From: Rhynchonema sp. JSB1_4
Lineage: Eukaryota > Nematoda > Chromadorea > Monhysterida > Xyalidae
Assembly: GCA_030248065.1 (NCBI GenBank)
Contig: JASAMV010006598.1
Location: 1-64,000, forward strand
DNA length: 64,000 nt
Reading direction: 5' to 3'
The notes under the pieces were generated by a model. The model saw only the letters and a program-made list of their open reading frames with translations. It did no database searches and was not told where the DNA came from. Positions 25,007 to 37,960 of the stretch are shown here, piece by piece. Within the stretch, counting starts at the first letter, position 1. Each line of letters opens with the position of its first letter. The position numbers and the translations under genes were made by a program.

Positions 25007-25518
25007 GTGGCCCTCTTGAAGTGCAAACTTGCACCGACGGTAAACCTCGTATGATTCGAAATTGGTGCACCAGTGTAACTTTGTTTACATGACAAACACG
25101 CTTGTGAAACATCAGCTAGTTTTAACTAACGCCGCATGTGGTACGGTACATAGTATTTTGGGTTTGTTTGACTTGCAGATTGAAAAATACCAGATACTGG
25201 CTGTTGCAGCTTTTCCAGGCACTTTTTACGAGTTTTATAACAATGTTGATAAATCAGCATCAAAAGCCTATTTTTATGTGACCTGCGCAGTCTCGAATCA
25301 AAAAACCAGACATCATAACTGCTGCATCAGCACGAGTGCAGAAAAACAGAGATAAAAACGATCAAACACTCAGTCAGCCGTTCCTTCCAGGGAGGGCACA
25401 AACACAAGACAGCTATAGAGCCTGAACATGCAACTGTTTACAGACCAAAAATGTGCAATTCACGTGCTGGCCAAAGAAAACAAGAAAAAGCACGATATAC
25501 CATTATGCAATACCTACA

Positions 25519-25851
25519 TATAGTCCATCCATCGGCTCATGTCACTTTGTGTTGCTGCTGGCTGGCTTGTTTCCTTCCTCCACGTTCTAATGAAAGAGAA
25601 ACTGAATGTGACCGATTTTGCAAAAAAAAAACTGAAAAAAGATAGAATGTGTTCAAAAAGAGTGAATTCGATCAAATATAAATTTAAATTAAAATAAAAT
25701 GGATAAAACACGTCTATTTCATAAAATTACACGATTTAGGAGCAAAAATAATTTTGTCGGAAACTCAATTTCTCTTTCATTAGAACGTGGAGGAAGGGAA
25801 CAAGTCGGCCAGCAGCATCACAAAGTGACATGAGCCGATGGATGGACTATA
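25519..25851. mobile_element. MITE of the TAGTCCA family
   Basis: TATAGTCCATCCATCGGCTC at the left is mirrored by GAGCCGATGGATGGACTATA at the right. The arms stay complementary for about 90 bp, apart from small gaps (CATGTCACTTTGTG, GAACGTGGAGGAAGG). TA flanks are compatible with a TA target duplication. It has the same terminal TAGTCCA as the element at 16915-17276. Confidence 0.82.
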
Positions 25852-27385
25852 CTTAATGGCGGGCATTGCATGGTTGACTGAAAAACGTTTAGCGCCAATG
25901 AGAGACAACGACAACGTGGACCCTGCTTTGAGTTTTGTGGATATAATGCGGGTGGTGTTTAAAAGGATAATCAAGTCGCAAGGGTACTGGTTGGCTACAC
26001 GCATGTGGAACAAGTGAGTCAAGTCAATGTATCTAAATGTAACAAATGTAGAAAATGAGTATCATATTTATACTACAAGTGGCACTATGTAATTCCGGAT
26101 TGAGAACACTATGGTCTGACGAATGCGCCAGATCAGTACTGAGCGCAAAGTACTACGTGGCCTTAACAGGGAACGTAGTGACGTGCAATAACGCGAATAT
26201 TAAGTAAGATTATAATCAGAACAAATCACGTTAATTTCAAAATGACAATCAGATTAAGTGCGTCCGAAGATCATTATCACCGCTGTGAAACTGAAATGAT
26301 AAAATTACTGACGTGTGAAATTGGAATTCCAATATAAGTTGTTTAGTCGCTGTTAGGCATTCGTTATTATACTATAACAACGCCGGCAAACCTAAGAGGT
26401 ACCGTCATGAGGGACTTGACTGCCACAAGTGATATGCCATGCCATCATGTCTTGACAACCTTGCAAGAGGCTCGCTCCGACAAATGCGACGACTCGAATT
26501 TTGTGGGAACAACTCAGGCTTATACCATGCAGCTTTTGCACCATGAAGACAAAGTCCGGCAATTGAGGAGCCTGAATTGAAGCAAAAACACAACATCTGA
26601 TAAGATATCGACTAACTTACATATTTCAGCCAAATCACAATCTGCTAAATAATCAGATTACCATTCCGTGTCAAGAATACGTTCGCTCCCGCTGAACAAG
26701 CGAAATTTCGGTGACCCAAAATTATTATCAGCAAAGTATTGTTGTTCAGTTCATATTTATGAACAGTGACAGAACGGCAAACAAAAAGCGGGTACCAAAT
26801 CGAACAACAAACTTTTTCTTTATTTAAACGCATGTGCAACACAAGCACACCGCAGCCTGACAAACTGATGTTTCACCATGAAGAGTTGTACTTGGTAACA
26901 CCGGTACACAAGATGTTTTGAAAACTTTGCCTGAGCATGTGGTCCCAAAATAGCAACCCCGGAACGTCCAGGGACCAGGTACGAACACATCACCAACACC
27001 GACACACACCTACTGCAGAGGCTTATCGCTGTTTCAATATCGCCTCGTGTGTGTGGTCGGTTTACTGTATTTGTTTATTAGTTGTTGGTTTACACACATA
27101 TACATTGCCGTGATTTTTCTTCCGTTTTTTTATCGGTCCTTCTTTCTTCTGTTTATTATTTGGTTTAGTTTTTGATCTTGGCGTGTCTTTTTTTCATGTG
27201 AAAGCAGTAAAACTATGGGTGACATAATTCACGGCTTCGCATAATGTAAGTAAAGTTTCTTGCGGAATTGCGTTCGTTACAGTCTCAGATAACAATTTTG
27301 GTCAAAGGAAACTCAAATCAACATGAAAATTAGGTGAAAACAGCATGTTTAAGAAATCCGGCTTTGTGCCGTTCAGCTGGAGTTA

Positions 27386-27597
27386 TACTTGTCCATTTTG
27401 GGCTTGTGGACAATAATGAGGACAAATTTTTCTTATAATCACATTTTGTGACAGAGTTATGGCACAAAATTGCGTCCAGCGTAAAGTTTGTTCACTTGGT
27501 GCAGGGGCACAACTTTTGCGCTGGTCGAAATTAGTGCCCCACTTGTTCAAACAAAAATTTGTCCTCATTGTCCGCAAGCCGAAAATGGACACAAGTA
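27386..27597. mobile_element. 212-bp palindromic MITE-like element
   Basis: Arms of about 50 bp: TACTTGTCCATTTTGGGCTT at the left, and the reverse complement of nearly the same sequence at the right (GAAAATGGACACAAGTA). GAGGACAAATTTTT continues the match inward. It is short, has no coding capacity, and is probably a deletion derivative of a DNA transposon. Confidence 0.75.
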
Positions 27598-27920
27598 CAT
27601 CTCCACCTTTATTCACATCAGAGTTCCATGTTCACGTGTTTCTCAGCAGACGAAAAAAGTTTACTTCTCATTTTAAAAAGTGTAAATAAGAAATAAAGCT
27701 TTAATAGGCGTCGGGAGAAACTCGTTAAACCCAGCGACTTACAGTCGAACGAAAGCAGAAAAGAGCCCATAAATGGCTTACACAGCGTCGATATCATTTC
27801 AAAAAAGTTCGAGAGAGACAGGCCAGAATTACATAGTTTTGTACCAGGAGATGCCGTGTACCTGTAACCGATTTTATACCAATTTGCACCACGTTGCTTC
27901 ACAGGTGAGCGTGAGTGAGC

Positions 27921-28430
27921 CAGGGTTGGGCAAAAAACGTTTTTTTCTCAAAAATCGTTTTTTTTTTAAAACGGTTTTAAAAAAAAAACGTTTTTTTAAA
28001 ACGCCCAGATGACCAAAATATGCCCTCAAAAAAATTGGAAAACGCTCATGTTTTGAAGAAAACGTGGTTAAATGAAGTAATTCTATGTGTTCTGAGGCAA
28101 AATAAACGGGTTTCAACCCTTTTCTAGCGAGTTGTTAAGATCCCATATCAGACCCGCATCATGGGACCAACTTTGGCCGGGGTCATCACTGAAAGTCAAA
28201 CTCCGTATATCGACGTATCTCGACAAAGTAAAAATTGGTCGAAAATTTTTTGAAAAAAATGGGACAAAAATTGATTTTCCTTGATAATCAGGGTACTTTC
28301 CTTGAAAAATCAGGGAAAATCAAGGAAATTCAGGGTTTAAAAAAAACGAAAAACGACCCAGGCGTTTTTTTTTTAAAAAACGTCGTTTTTTTTAAAGAAA
28401 AAACGCCGTCGTTTTTTTTGCCCAACCCTG
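27921..28430. mobile_element. hAT-type MITE, CAGGGTTGGGC family, copy 1
   Basis: It starts CAGGGTTGGGCAAAAAACG and ends TTTTGCCCAACCCTG. An exact 8-bp direct repeat GAGTGAGC flanks it at 27913-27920 and 28431-28438. The interior has inverted runs of AAAAAACG. An 8-bp duplication with CAG...CTG ends is the hAT superfamily signature. There is no transposase. Confidence 0.9.
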
Positions 28431-29788
28431 GAGTGAGCAAGCCATTGTGATCAAGCTTGACTCCAACGTAATTTTGATCACAACGAAAACCAAAATCCCA
28501 AAAATTCACTTGGCGGCGCTCGGTTTTAAATTAAGCAAGATTGACTTATCCCCACAATAACTGCCCTTTCTTTGACGAAAGTGCATACTTTTCAAGTCAT
28601 CAACACACACCATAGGAGACAAAAAAGAAAGTTATCACACGGTTGTACACGTGCGTGCCATGTGTTGTGCAGCTGCAGACCCGACCCCAAGCAACATCAA
28701 ATCACGTGTACTTATAATGTAACATGGGCACAAAGTTGTTTTTGAATGCTGGCCACTAGCTATTGAGAACCGAGAGTTTTAAAACGGTTCGTATCTCCAT
28801 CTTTGAAATTTTATCGTCAGGCATTGATGAGATCTGTGCTCTATGCATCGTGGCACTTTGAATTCTGTGGTTCTAGCATCTGGTAGGCGCACCGATAGTT
28901 CTCCCTCTTCATACATAGATCAGACAACGTGTTCAAAACATTGGCAGAATCAAGATATGAGCATTCGCTTTCGGGAGTTCGGCCCATTGCCAGATAATTC
29001 GTGACGTACCATTACTGGACCAATTATACCCCGAGAAAATGCCCCTGGTGTTTCACCGTACATTTGGTAAAATAAACAATATTAAGGAAAAGGCCTGATT
29101 TTTTCGTCATTTTTCAGTTGGAGCCACAGTGATTGTAAGTGGATATCTCCGGCATTACGGCAAGCTTTTCTCTATAGAACTGTGAAACATCATTCACTAT
29201 GCGTGATGTGCTCAATCAACAGTGAAACGTCGAGTTAAAATATTCTGCCACATTTGGATTCACAAAAATTCGAAATTTATTTTGTGGCAATTTACTGGAT
29301 TTCGGTCTCGAATGCCTCTCTATCCCGCAGATTTTTCTCGTTCATTGTGCAACTAATAACCTGTAAAAATATCTTGGCAAAAAACCAAAAAAAGCAAACG
29401 TCCGAAGTTCCTTCCAGCGAAAAATGGCTTTAGTTACCACGGGTTTTGCTGCAGTGCAATGTTGGTGTTGGTCCCTCAGGTTGTCTGGTTATACATCAAT
29501 GAATCAATGGCTATGGTTCGTATCACAAGTTCCTGGAAAAAAAGCTTAGACCGCGCTTTAGTTTTGCATTCTGGCATATTTAAGAATAGCAACAATAGAT
29601 TTTACTGCGCAAGGAGCCAAATTACTTTGAGACTGAGATTTTCGATTTGAACCCCTGCTTATTTCCAAGTTTCCAACACAGTGATGGGGAGAAACATTTC
29701 CTTGGGCATATGGGTCCCCAATAAAAATGTTCATGCTCCGTGCTGCGAAGCAGAGCTGAAGGGCGCATTATACATAGTGTCCGACCAG

Positions 29789-30203
29789 CGGTGCCCGAAC
29801 GGGATTCCGATCCCGATCCCGAAATTCTGATCCGGTGCAGAATTTCAAACCTGACAAAATCCCGAAATCCCGATTGAAAACCCGAATCCTGATCCCGATC
29901 CGGCGTTCCTAACGGAGGGTATCATATAGGCCTTACGAAAGTGGAGTTGTCTTGTTATTTTGTATATCTAAGTATGAGAACAGAAATGGATAGAAAATGA
30001 TGCGGGGTATGGGCAGTATCTCGTGGAGCGTATTTCTGTTCCTACATACCTATTCCTGCTATTAAATTGTGATCCCGATTATTAATTCCGATGTTCGGAT
30101 CCAGAAAATTTCAGTCCCGTTATGAAATACCGATCCTCAACACGACCCGATCAAAAACCCGGATCCCGATCCCGTGAAGCAGCCCCGTTCGAGCACGCGG
30201 TCC
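29789..30203. mobile_element. Degenerate TIR element with GATCCCGATCCC repeats
   Basis: The left end GACCAGCGGTGCCCGAACGG and a right end containing CCCCGTTCGAGCACGCGGTC are imperfect inverted repeats. Between them CCCGATCC motifs are repeated near each end and reversed towards the other. The target duplication is not clear. It resembles the 46-53 kb elements in organisation. Confidence 0.55.
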
Positions 30204-31514
30204 CCGGTTTGGCCCAATCACTTTTTATCAAACTACTGGACGTTTGTGCGATGCTTTTATGATGTTGTTTACGCGAGATAAAGTTCAAGTGCAGAAATTA
30301 TATGTAATGAGACACTATGCACACCTTTTATTCGATTACGGTATGTTGCACAAGAGTGATACGGTATTCAATTCAGGAAATGTGTAATTTTATGTCGCTC
30401 TACCATTATTTCACTGCCCTAAATGCGCGATAAATTGCGAAAACACAACATAGAGTGCAAAAAACCAAAGCACATTAAAATTAAAAAGCATGACAAATAA
30501 AATTCTTCGCGATAACTTGGCACGGACAGTGTCACAACAGAGGAAGAATAAAGCGTCGTTCTTAATTTAGAAGAAAATGCGTGTGCGGATCGATCAAAGC
30601 GGAAGAAAGATGAAGAAAATATTTTGTTTTGTACATGGATCTAATGTGCGTTATAACTTTACAAAACGACACATTAGCAAAATCATCACGAATGAAATAA
30701 AATCCAAATATAATTGGAACAAATATATACACACATATACACATTAGTTCATCGGCCTTTGTAACAAACGCGAATGCCTTTTGCTACAAAGTGTACCCGT
30801 TTTTTCGTCTACCCTGATGTTTTCACTTGAACATTACAATTCTTACGAAACAAGCGGCCAGCGCTCCATTTACGGTAATATGGTCGGCTGGCTGATGTTT
30901 CAACCCCTGTAGTCATGCTGCGGATTCCGGCCATGCAACTTGTGACTCACGGTCGCGTCCAGTAACCTCAGCACAACGTCGTTCTCGTGTCGCTGAAATG
31001 TATGTAGTATACGTTTAAGGTGGAATTTTTCGAATTCGAGTGAGCCACTTACACATGTCAACATGCGTAGTTGCTGACAACGACGAAATGTAACGTAAAA
31101 GGCTATAGTAACTGCGCAATGCACACTAATTGCCATCTATAACTTGGTGATCGGATCTGCCACGCGGTCGCATATCACGGGCCTTGATTCAAAAGATGCC
31201 CACTCATGCTTGATTCGACCCGATCTCCAGATGTGACACCGATAAATTCACAATGCTGCGTGTGGGTTGCCAATTGAGGGTCTGATCGGCCCGCAACCCG
31301 CATTAACCTTACCGAAACTGGCCCGGGATCTGACCAAGCCCAGGTCAACGACACCACAACAGCAAACTCTACAAATCAAAATGCAACTCAAGAGCCCCAG
31401 CTTCATCGTGGGATGGGAATTCAACACAGAACCGATGGCCTACAACAATGAACAACAGAACAAGCGCCTCCCATGCATTGTGCAACAAAATTTTCTGAGA
31501 AGATCGCCGTTAAG

Positions 31515-32066
31515 ACCGAATTCACAATGCAGCAGATTATCGTGTTACAGGGTTAGCGGATTTGCTGGTTGCGGAATACCAGGCCTGCTTTTTCCGCACG
31601 CATTTGCATTCACAAATGGAAATTTGGAAAAGCGAATTAGCAGGTCAGCTTATCCGCGCCCGTTAATGCTCAAATCCGCAAAATGCGTTTGTCTTCAGAA
31701 TGCGTACGGTTTGAGCTTTTATTTACGAGGGAAATTACCATTTATTTTGCTCAATTTTTTGATTTCGCAATAGTTTTCGTTGAAAGATAGCTTTTTAATA
31801 TGTTAATCCAAAGATGAAGTTGTTAAAAATACAGCTTGAAAAGCAACAAAATGAAATAAAAATACTTCAGATGAATGCAGCAAGTTTAATTACCCATGTG
31901 CAAAGTTATTTACACTCTAGTAACGTTTTCAAAGCAAAATAAACGTTTCTGAAGACGCGCCCAGTGCACTAATCCGCAAAAATAGAACCGGTTCTAATCG
32001 TAAAAAAGCGGATTAGCGTGCCCGCTAATCCGCCAATCCGCTAATCCGCTTGCATTGTGAAGCCGG
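31515..32066. mobile_element. TIR element with GCGGATTA subterminal arrays
   Basis: Left TTCACAATGCA at about 31521 and right TGCATTGTGAA at about 32051-32061 are inverted. The inner flanks carry repeated GCGGATTAGC/GCTAATCCGC-type words. The end sequence is shared with the 23646-24437 element, but the subterminal word differs. Confidence 0.6.
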
Positions 32067-35000
32067 CCCAAGCGAAACCCCTCGCGAACATGGTTGCCTG
32101 CCGCATCGAAGCCTCAAAGCAATTACAATGTGGAGCGACAGGAACGCACTCAAATAGAACGATGTCTTACTGAAATTGGCTGCGATTCTGTTGTTGACAG
32201 TTATAAGCCCTATAGACCTTAGGGTGAGTTTGGAGAAATCGCTGAGCACTAAATTGTTGGTCTTTGGATTACTGTGATCCCTCATTTGTAGCAATTATCA
32301 TTGGTGATGGTCCTCAGAACAACAAAAAAAATGTTCCGATGATTGCTATTCGTTGATGCATCAGTCCCACATTTTTTTGCTCCCTATTTCATGGCCCGCA
32401 TTTCCGAGACCCGAAGCCCGCAATTGGCATGCATTGCGTGAAAGCAGCCTAAATCCATGGTAGTGGTCGGTACCGACCTGATGAACGCAGCAATGCCTTC
32501 GCGTTTGCGCCCTCGTGCACAAATTGAAGCAGCATTGGTCAACAAGACTCTCACCATCGGCATCGTAGACTGAAATGGAAATACACAGGTACACTACAGG
32601 CAGTTGGGGGGGGATGGGATAGTAGTACCCCAAGCCCAAACCCATATGTCAGCTATTTATGGTGTGTCTACCGAAAAAATCTGAAAATATGTACCCCGAA
32701 ATCCAGCTACAGTATCTATGTACATATATGTCGGCATCAAACAAACAGTCTTGATATTAGTGCGCCAAAATGGCAGTTTTGTAGTCAAAATTGGTCAAAT
32801 GTTCCCATGTTTGCACCGATGTGCAGAAAGGTATGTACATACCTCTTTTAAGGCCTATTTGGCATAATTTCACCTGTTTGTATACCGTAGCTTTGACCTC
32901 TGGACCCCCCTGAAAATTAGCATGTCCGGCCGGCTCTGCCCCAGCTACATGTACATACCTACATAGTATGTATCTACATAACCGAAAGACACACAGCAGA
33001 ACGCATGTTGTTTGTTTGTGTACACCACAGTTCCGCACCAATCGGGGGTCATTTTGACTTCCGTGTTCCGGAAGTGCAGGCAAAATGAGCGTCAGCACGG
33101 AAGATTAGGCCGGACACAAAGGGCAGGGCAGAGACAAAGGATCTAGCCAACCGGGTGCGGGCTCAAGGGCTGGCCAAGTGTAACAGCTTGAGCTTGGAGC
33201 TGGTCGATTGTAGCACCTCCAGCTACTGGACCTGACTATGGCCCCATACTCGAGCGGTTGAGGTGGCCAGCCCCGCGTCACCAAGTCCCCAGTGCAAACC
33301 TTCAGTTGCTCTGCCCAAGAGTCCACTGCCCCGCAGGCAGATATTCTGGCCCAGTTTTCAGAAAGGACTCCCAGATAATGTATACACATGTTTTTTTCGT
33401 GAAGAGATCCGAACACACCGACGATTTTTCACAAGGCTTACGTTAAAATCTAAACCCAGGCAATCAAGCGGAAGTCGGTCTGAGACACCCTGTCACCGCA
33501 TTCTGTCATCGTGAACATATGTAGGTACTGCAGGCGGGGTCAAAGTAGCCCCAATCCGATGTAATTCTCACCAATTCATCAAAAATCATGAAAGCATGCG
33601 ATAACTCCCACCCGTGTAGCATCCATTTTCGTGCTTGCACGCATGCTCCTGCATGAACCTGACCAGAAAACGACCGCAAAGACGCATTCTCGTTGCGCGG
33701 CATTGCTGAACCGAGGTGGCAATCAGTATTAGGGTGCCAAAAATAAAAATTTTGGAATGGGACGGCATTTTTCAGGATATTCACCCAATGATTTCGAGCA
33801 ATAATATTTGTTGACAGCTGAAAGTAAATTTTTCTATGGTAACACACAGCAACTGGTTTACGACGTGGACTGTTGCTTTGCTACAGTACGAATACGAGCA
33901 ACAAATTTCTTCGAAAAGTTGCATCGAATAATTCTTTTTGGTCAAAATTCAGCCAGTGGCTTATTGTGCCGACAACCGTTTGGATTTTTTAAGAATAGTA
34001 GAAGTGGTTGAAACCTGAAAATTTTATTGGCTGGCCTAAACATGAACAACCAGTCAGCTGGTTTAGAAACAAGCCACGCGAACACGATGCTTCCGCGTTA
34101 CGTGCCAGAGAGAAATTTTCTAAATTTTTTCCAAAGAATTTATGAAGCATTTATGCAGTTGGCCCGACGAAAACAACGTACAGTCGAGATTAGCAATACA
34201 TAGACCCATCGCCAACAAGGGCGTTCTCTTCCTCCAGCGCGAATACACACCCAAAATCACTATAACGCATGAGGAAAAACTAACGCTTCCCAAAAAGTTC
34301 GATTCTTAGCTGGTTTCGGTTTTAGATGCCGGATCAACTGTACATATATCTGGTCATCAAGAACTGGCCACCAGCAGTGGATTGTGGATAATGATCTCAT
34401 CGGTCCAAAAAACGGGCCAAACCAATATCTGCTATTTATTCCTGTACCGCAATCGTATGGCTGGTCATGACTGTGCGCTCGTTTTCTAAGCTGATTTACT
34501 ACGGCACAACAACAGCGTCACGGGTGGTACGAGAGCGTCGTTTTTTCGGCTTTCAACAACGTGAAATATATGTATGTACAGTATGCGCGGCTTATCTTTA
34601 TTGTCTCGTCAGCTATTATGCTTGGCACGGACATTTTGCGGAAAAGAAAACAAATCAAGATTACTGCGTAATAGATTATACAGTGTCGTGCTCAAGTTCG
34701 TGTTCGAGAAAGCTTACCGGACAATTTGAGGAATTTCCAGCACAATTGTAAAATATGGCCGAAAGAGGCCGTTTTTAAGAATGGTTAGAACTGAATGGCA
34801 TTTGAGTGTGTTGTGGTTGCCGTTTGCACTGGCTTTAGTGACCACCACAATTCTAAAGCATCATAATGAAATCAATTAAAGACCTAAGCCAAAACCGCAG
34901 ACTAAACCTAGAAATGTTGGTGGAAATAAAATATAATGGGGGCTTTTGACCGCAAGCACAACTGATGTCCGGTGAAACGCAAGAACCCCCCAGACATGGA

Positions 35001-36281
35001 CCGGAACTATGCACTCCGGACTCCAGAATACTGTAGGGTGCAGTGGCAAGGGGCAAACCGAAAGCGGTTCACTTCCACGTAAACAACTCTCAAATGATCA
35101 CATTTGTACAAGCATTTGTGATGATCTTATCAGCGCAGAGTTTTTATTTTCGTTTGCCTAAACGGTGCATTATCGCAACGAAACAATCCCAACGTCAGGT
35201 ATTCTGTTGGCACGTCAAGCCGCGGTTTTCTGAACGTAAGATACATGCTGAGTTACGGTAGTTTCTGCGTGAGCAAAAATTATTTTGATTGAACGATAAT
35301 TCATGTCATACCTAACACCGTACTTTGGGTGGGGTGCAATGTACAATGTCTAGTTCTAAATCCGGTGCATGGGACAAATTGGCCTATTTATAGGAACAAG
35401 ACACAACCATGGCTTAATTGCCGCGGAGCAACGGAGAATAACATTTTTTTGCAAATTTATTTTCGCAAAAAACAAAATGAATAACTGAACAGCGTTTCCC
35501 GTTTTTAGAGCTGCGCATTCCATTCATAAAAAAAAAATTCTTGCCCCTGGCTGCACACAGAGTGCACACTGATAAAAACGCAAGATGTCAGTCAAAATAA
35601 CCATAAATTGAAGCGACCTTTTAGGTACATCTGTCAGATTCACCTGCGTCTTATCAAAAAAAAGAAAAAAACAAGATTCTTGGTGCCTGACGGTCTAATG
35701 CGACACGGAAACTGGGCAATGTTCGAAATTGTCGCGATAAAAAGTTACGAACTTCAGCAGATGGTTATATTTAGATTGAAATTACCGATGGCTCGGCAGA
35801 ATTTCTCAGGAAATAAGAAAAAAGTGATAAAAATTGCAACGTATGCATTGGTGATACACACACCTATCCGGTACTGCTAAATTTGCAAAAACTATGGTAA
35901 GCTTGGAAAGATTTGACCAGAAAAAATTTAGTGTGGGTAACTCTTGTCTTGGTTCGCTTCACGGAGCTGTGTTTGTTTGGGAAAAGGTATGAGAAAAGTC
36001 GGACATTTTTTGCTTTTCAAATCCTGAATTTACTGATTTTTTTCGAAAGAAATGACCCTGATTTGTTTTGGCCAAAACATTCGACCAAGTTTCAGTTCAT
36101 CAGGACTCGTCGATATGAGGAGCCTGATTTTTGCATAGTTGACCCGGAACAAATTTTTGGACCATAGTTTCGGACGTTTGCCACTCACGCAGCTGGCACT
36201 GTACTTCATCCAGTCAATTCACTCAGAGCGAAAGCTTTGAACTTTTAGTTTTTCAATGAAAAGAATGTTAATTTTGTTCTC
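32067..36281. other. Intergenic, no supported gene
   Basis: A GCATTGCGTGAAAGCAGCCT near 32430 resembles the end of the CACAATGCA elements. A GC-rich patch at 33100-33350 has no recognisable coding or RNA gene. The stretch from about 35785 is the upstream part of the tandem duplication. Confidence 0.45.
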
Positions 36282-36831
36282 ATGCTTATGATCATCAACG
36301 GGCGCCCAGTTCTGCTGGTGGTGTGCTTTCTCATAAATTTCTCACATGAAAACGAACAAAAGGACAGCTGCACGACATACAGGCATCCGAATACGAACTA
36401 CACATCCAATGGTGCAATCTTTACTTTTCAAAATGGCACACTTCAGTGCCAAATCACTTTCGGCCACAACAATGGGAAAGCGCTAAACGACACCGAAGCT
36501 CAATCGTTTTGCCGGTCGTACTTTCCGAGCGGTTTTAAACCCGGCAAGCTGATCCTGAACGAGAAAGAACGAAATCGTACTTATTGCGAATATGATGAAG
36601 CCAAAGGTTGGAAACGCACAGCAATTCATTGAGACATTGCGATTTTAAATATTTAGCCAGTTTAAAACTCTTGTAGATTTGTCAGGAAGCGGACCAACAA
36701 CAATTTCAACAACGCCAACAGCAACAAGCCCGACAGTTACGACAACAACAACAACATCGAAAACAGCTGGCACAGCAACAACCACAGAACTAACTACAAG
36801 TAAAGACCTGAGTTTGACAACAATAACAAGC

Positions 36832-36903
<72 letters not shown>

Positions 36904-37212
36904 GCTCCGAACATAACAACGACAACAACAACAACAGCTCCGAACATAACAACGACAACAACAACAACAACAGCTCCGAACATAACAACGACAACAACAA
37001 CAGCTCCGAACATAACAACGACAACAACAACAACAACAGCTCCGAACATAACAACGACAACAACAACAGCTCCGAACATAACAACGACAACCACGAAACG
37101 ATCAATAGAAACGAGACGAATGGTGTCACTTGGGCTTGTGATTTTCGTGATTGTTTTTCTGCTCGTTTCCGCTGCCGCTTTTGTTGCGTTTGCACGGTAC
37201 ATGCGCAGATGA
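36282..37212 (+). CDS. Threonine-rich mucin-like type I membrane protein, copy 1
   Basis: Exons 36282-36606 and 36677-37212 join in phase 1 and give 286 aa. The order is signal peptide (about residues 1-22), a compact ectodomain with four cysteines and N-glycosylation sequons (NYTS, NGTL, NDTE, NRTY), a long Thr stretch with six APNIT-type repeats, a single membrane helix (SLGLVIFVIVFLLVSAAAF) and a short basic tail. I do not recognise the ectodomain family. The layout suggests a heavily O-glycosylated surface protein. If exon 1 is not spliced it runs to a stop at 36632; the donor AAAG|GTTGG is supported by the same junction in copy 2. Confidence 0.78.
36831..37090 (+). repeat. (ACA)n microsatellite and APNIT minisatellite
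   Basis: A pure ACA run is followed by six units containing GCTCCGAACATAACAACGAC separated by variable ACA numbers. It is in frame in the mucin-like gene. The antisense frame is a long poly-Val/Leu shadow. Copy 2 at 40020-40090 has only one such unit. Confidence 0.9.
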
Positions 37213-37726
37213 CATGAATGTTGTTCGTTTTCACAAATGTATTTATTCTCTTGTCATCACCCCTCATGTGCCGTGCTCAAAACCATGTTCGTACAAAGTT
37301 GCAGTCACTTGCCTGTCTCACTGTCACATCAAACGGCTTGTGTTAGTGCCTCCGTCCAATGTCATCTGAAAACCACAAGATCACGACCACAACGAAAGAA
37401 CAGGTGTAATCCGCGCAACTCTGCCGACAGTGACTAACTTATACGACATGTTCAAACGCGCTTTTCTCATGTGATTCGATATCCTCTGGCTAATCTCTCC
37501 CTTCCCACAATTACTGACAGTTCAATGAGGCCAGAATACAACATGCAGTAAACAAGCATTAGTCTTGCATTGTTTGGAAAAGAAACAGTGACCGCTTTCT
37601 TTGTGGCCGATGTGTTGATCTGTCGAGAATATTACGTATGTATTTACGTAGGTACCCGCATCTTTGAGTTGACGTGCATGGAAAACACGTACCGTATACC
37701 TATACCTACGTATACGTACGGCAAGT

Positions 37727-37960
37727 ATGTCGAATTCGATAAGCAAACCGATCTTACAGGGCAAGGTGGACTTCACCACGTTTGTGGGCTACTTGTGGCA
37801 AGCGATGATTAATATTCGAGCCATCAGTCTGCCCGTGTACATTGCGTTCATCGTCATGCTGGTTTGGAATCGACGCAGCAAAATCGGTGATGAAGGCGAC
37901 GCCAGTAAACAGCTGAAAACCTCGTATTTCGACCTCGTGTTTGTGATTTGGTGTATCTGA
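37727..37960 (+). CDS. Hypothetical short membrane protein or exon
   Basis: A 77-codon frame with one strong hydrophobic segment (AISLPVYIAFIVMLVW) followed by a basic and acidic tail. CTTACAG before GGCAAGGTG could be a splice acceptor, so this may be an exon. No family recognised; it may be chance. Confidence 0.25.
   Translation: MSNSISKPILQGKVDFTTFVGYLWQAMINIRAISLPVYIAFIVMLVWNRRSKIGDEGDASKQLKTSYFDLVFVIWCI

Larger units (their letters stand above)
25007..31514. other. Gene-poor, element-rich interval
   Basis: I find no supported coding exon upstream of the transporter start. The interval contains the palindromic elements at 25519, 27386, 27921 and 29789. The rest is AT-rich unique sequence. 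Confidence 0.5.
35785..37212 (+). repeat. Tandem duplication, unit 1
   Basis: From GATGGCTCGGCAGAATTTCT (about 35789) to the end of the mucin-like gene, this stretch is closely similar to 39074-40207. The shared part covers about 500 bp of 5' flank, both exons and the intron. The largest difference is the length of the threonine repeat. Confidence 0.85.

Noticed and set aside
24639..25115. GCTGATGTTTC and GAAACATCAGC as terminal inverted repeats of one element
   Set aside because: The first exon of the sugar transporter lies between them, and the word is dispersed in both orientations elsewhere.
31267..31773. 168-codon plus-strand frame
   Set aside because: It runs from unique sequence into the GCGGATTA element and has no domain or signal.
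33240..33310. tRNA-like stretch CTCGAGCGGTTGAGG with a GC-rich surround
   Set aside because: It resembles a D-arm/box A, but no box B (GGTTCGANTCC) and no acceptor stem can be paired, so neither a tRNA nor a SINE is supported.
36645..37267. Long minus-strand frames rich in Val and Leu
   Set aside because: They are the antisense shadow of the ACA/threonine repeat in the mucin-like gene.
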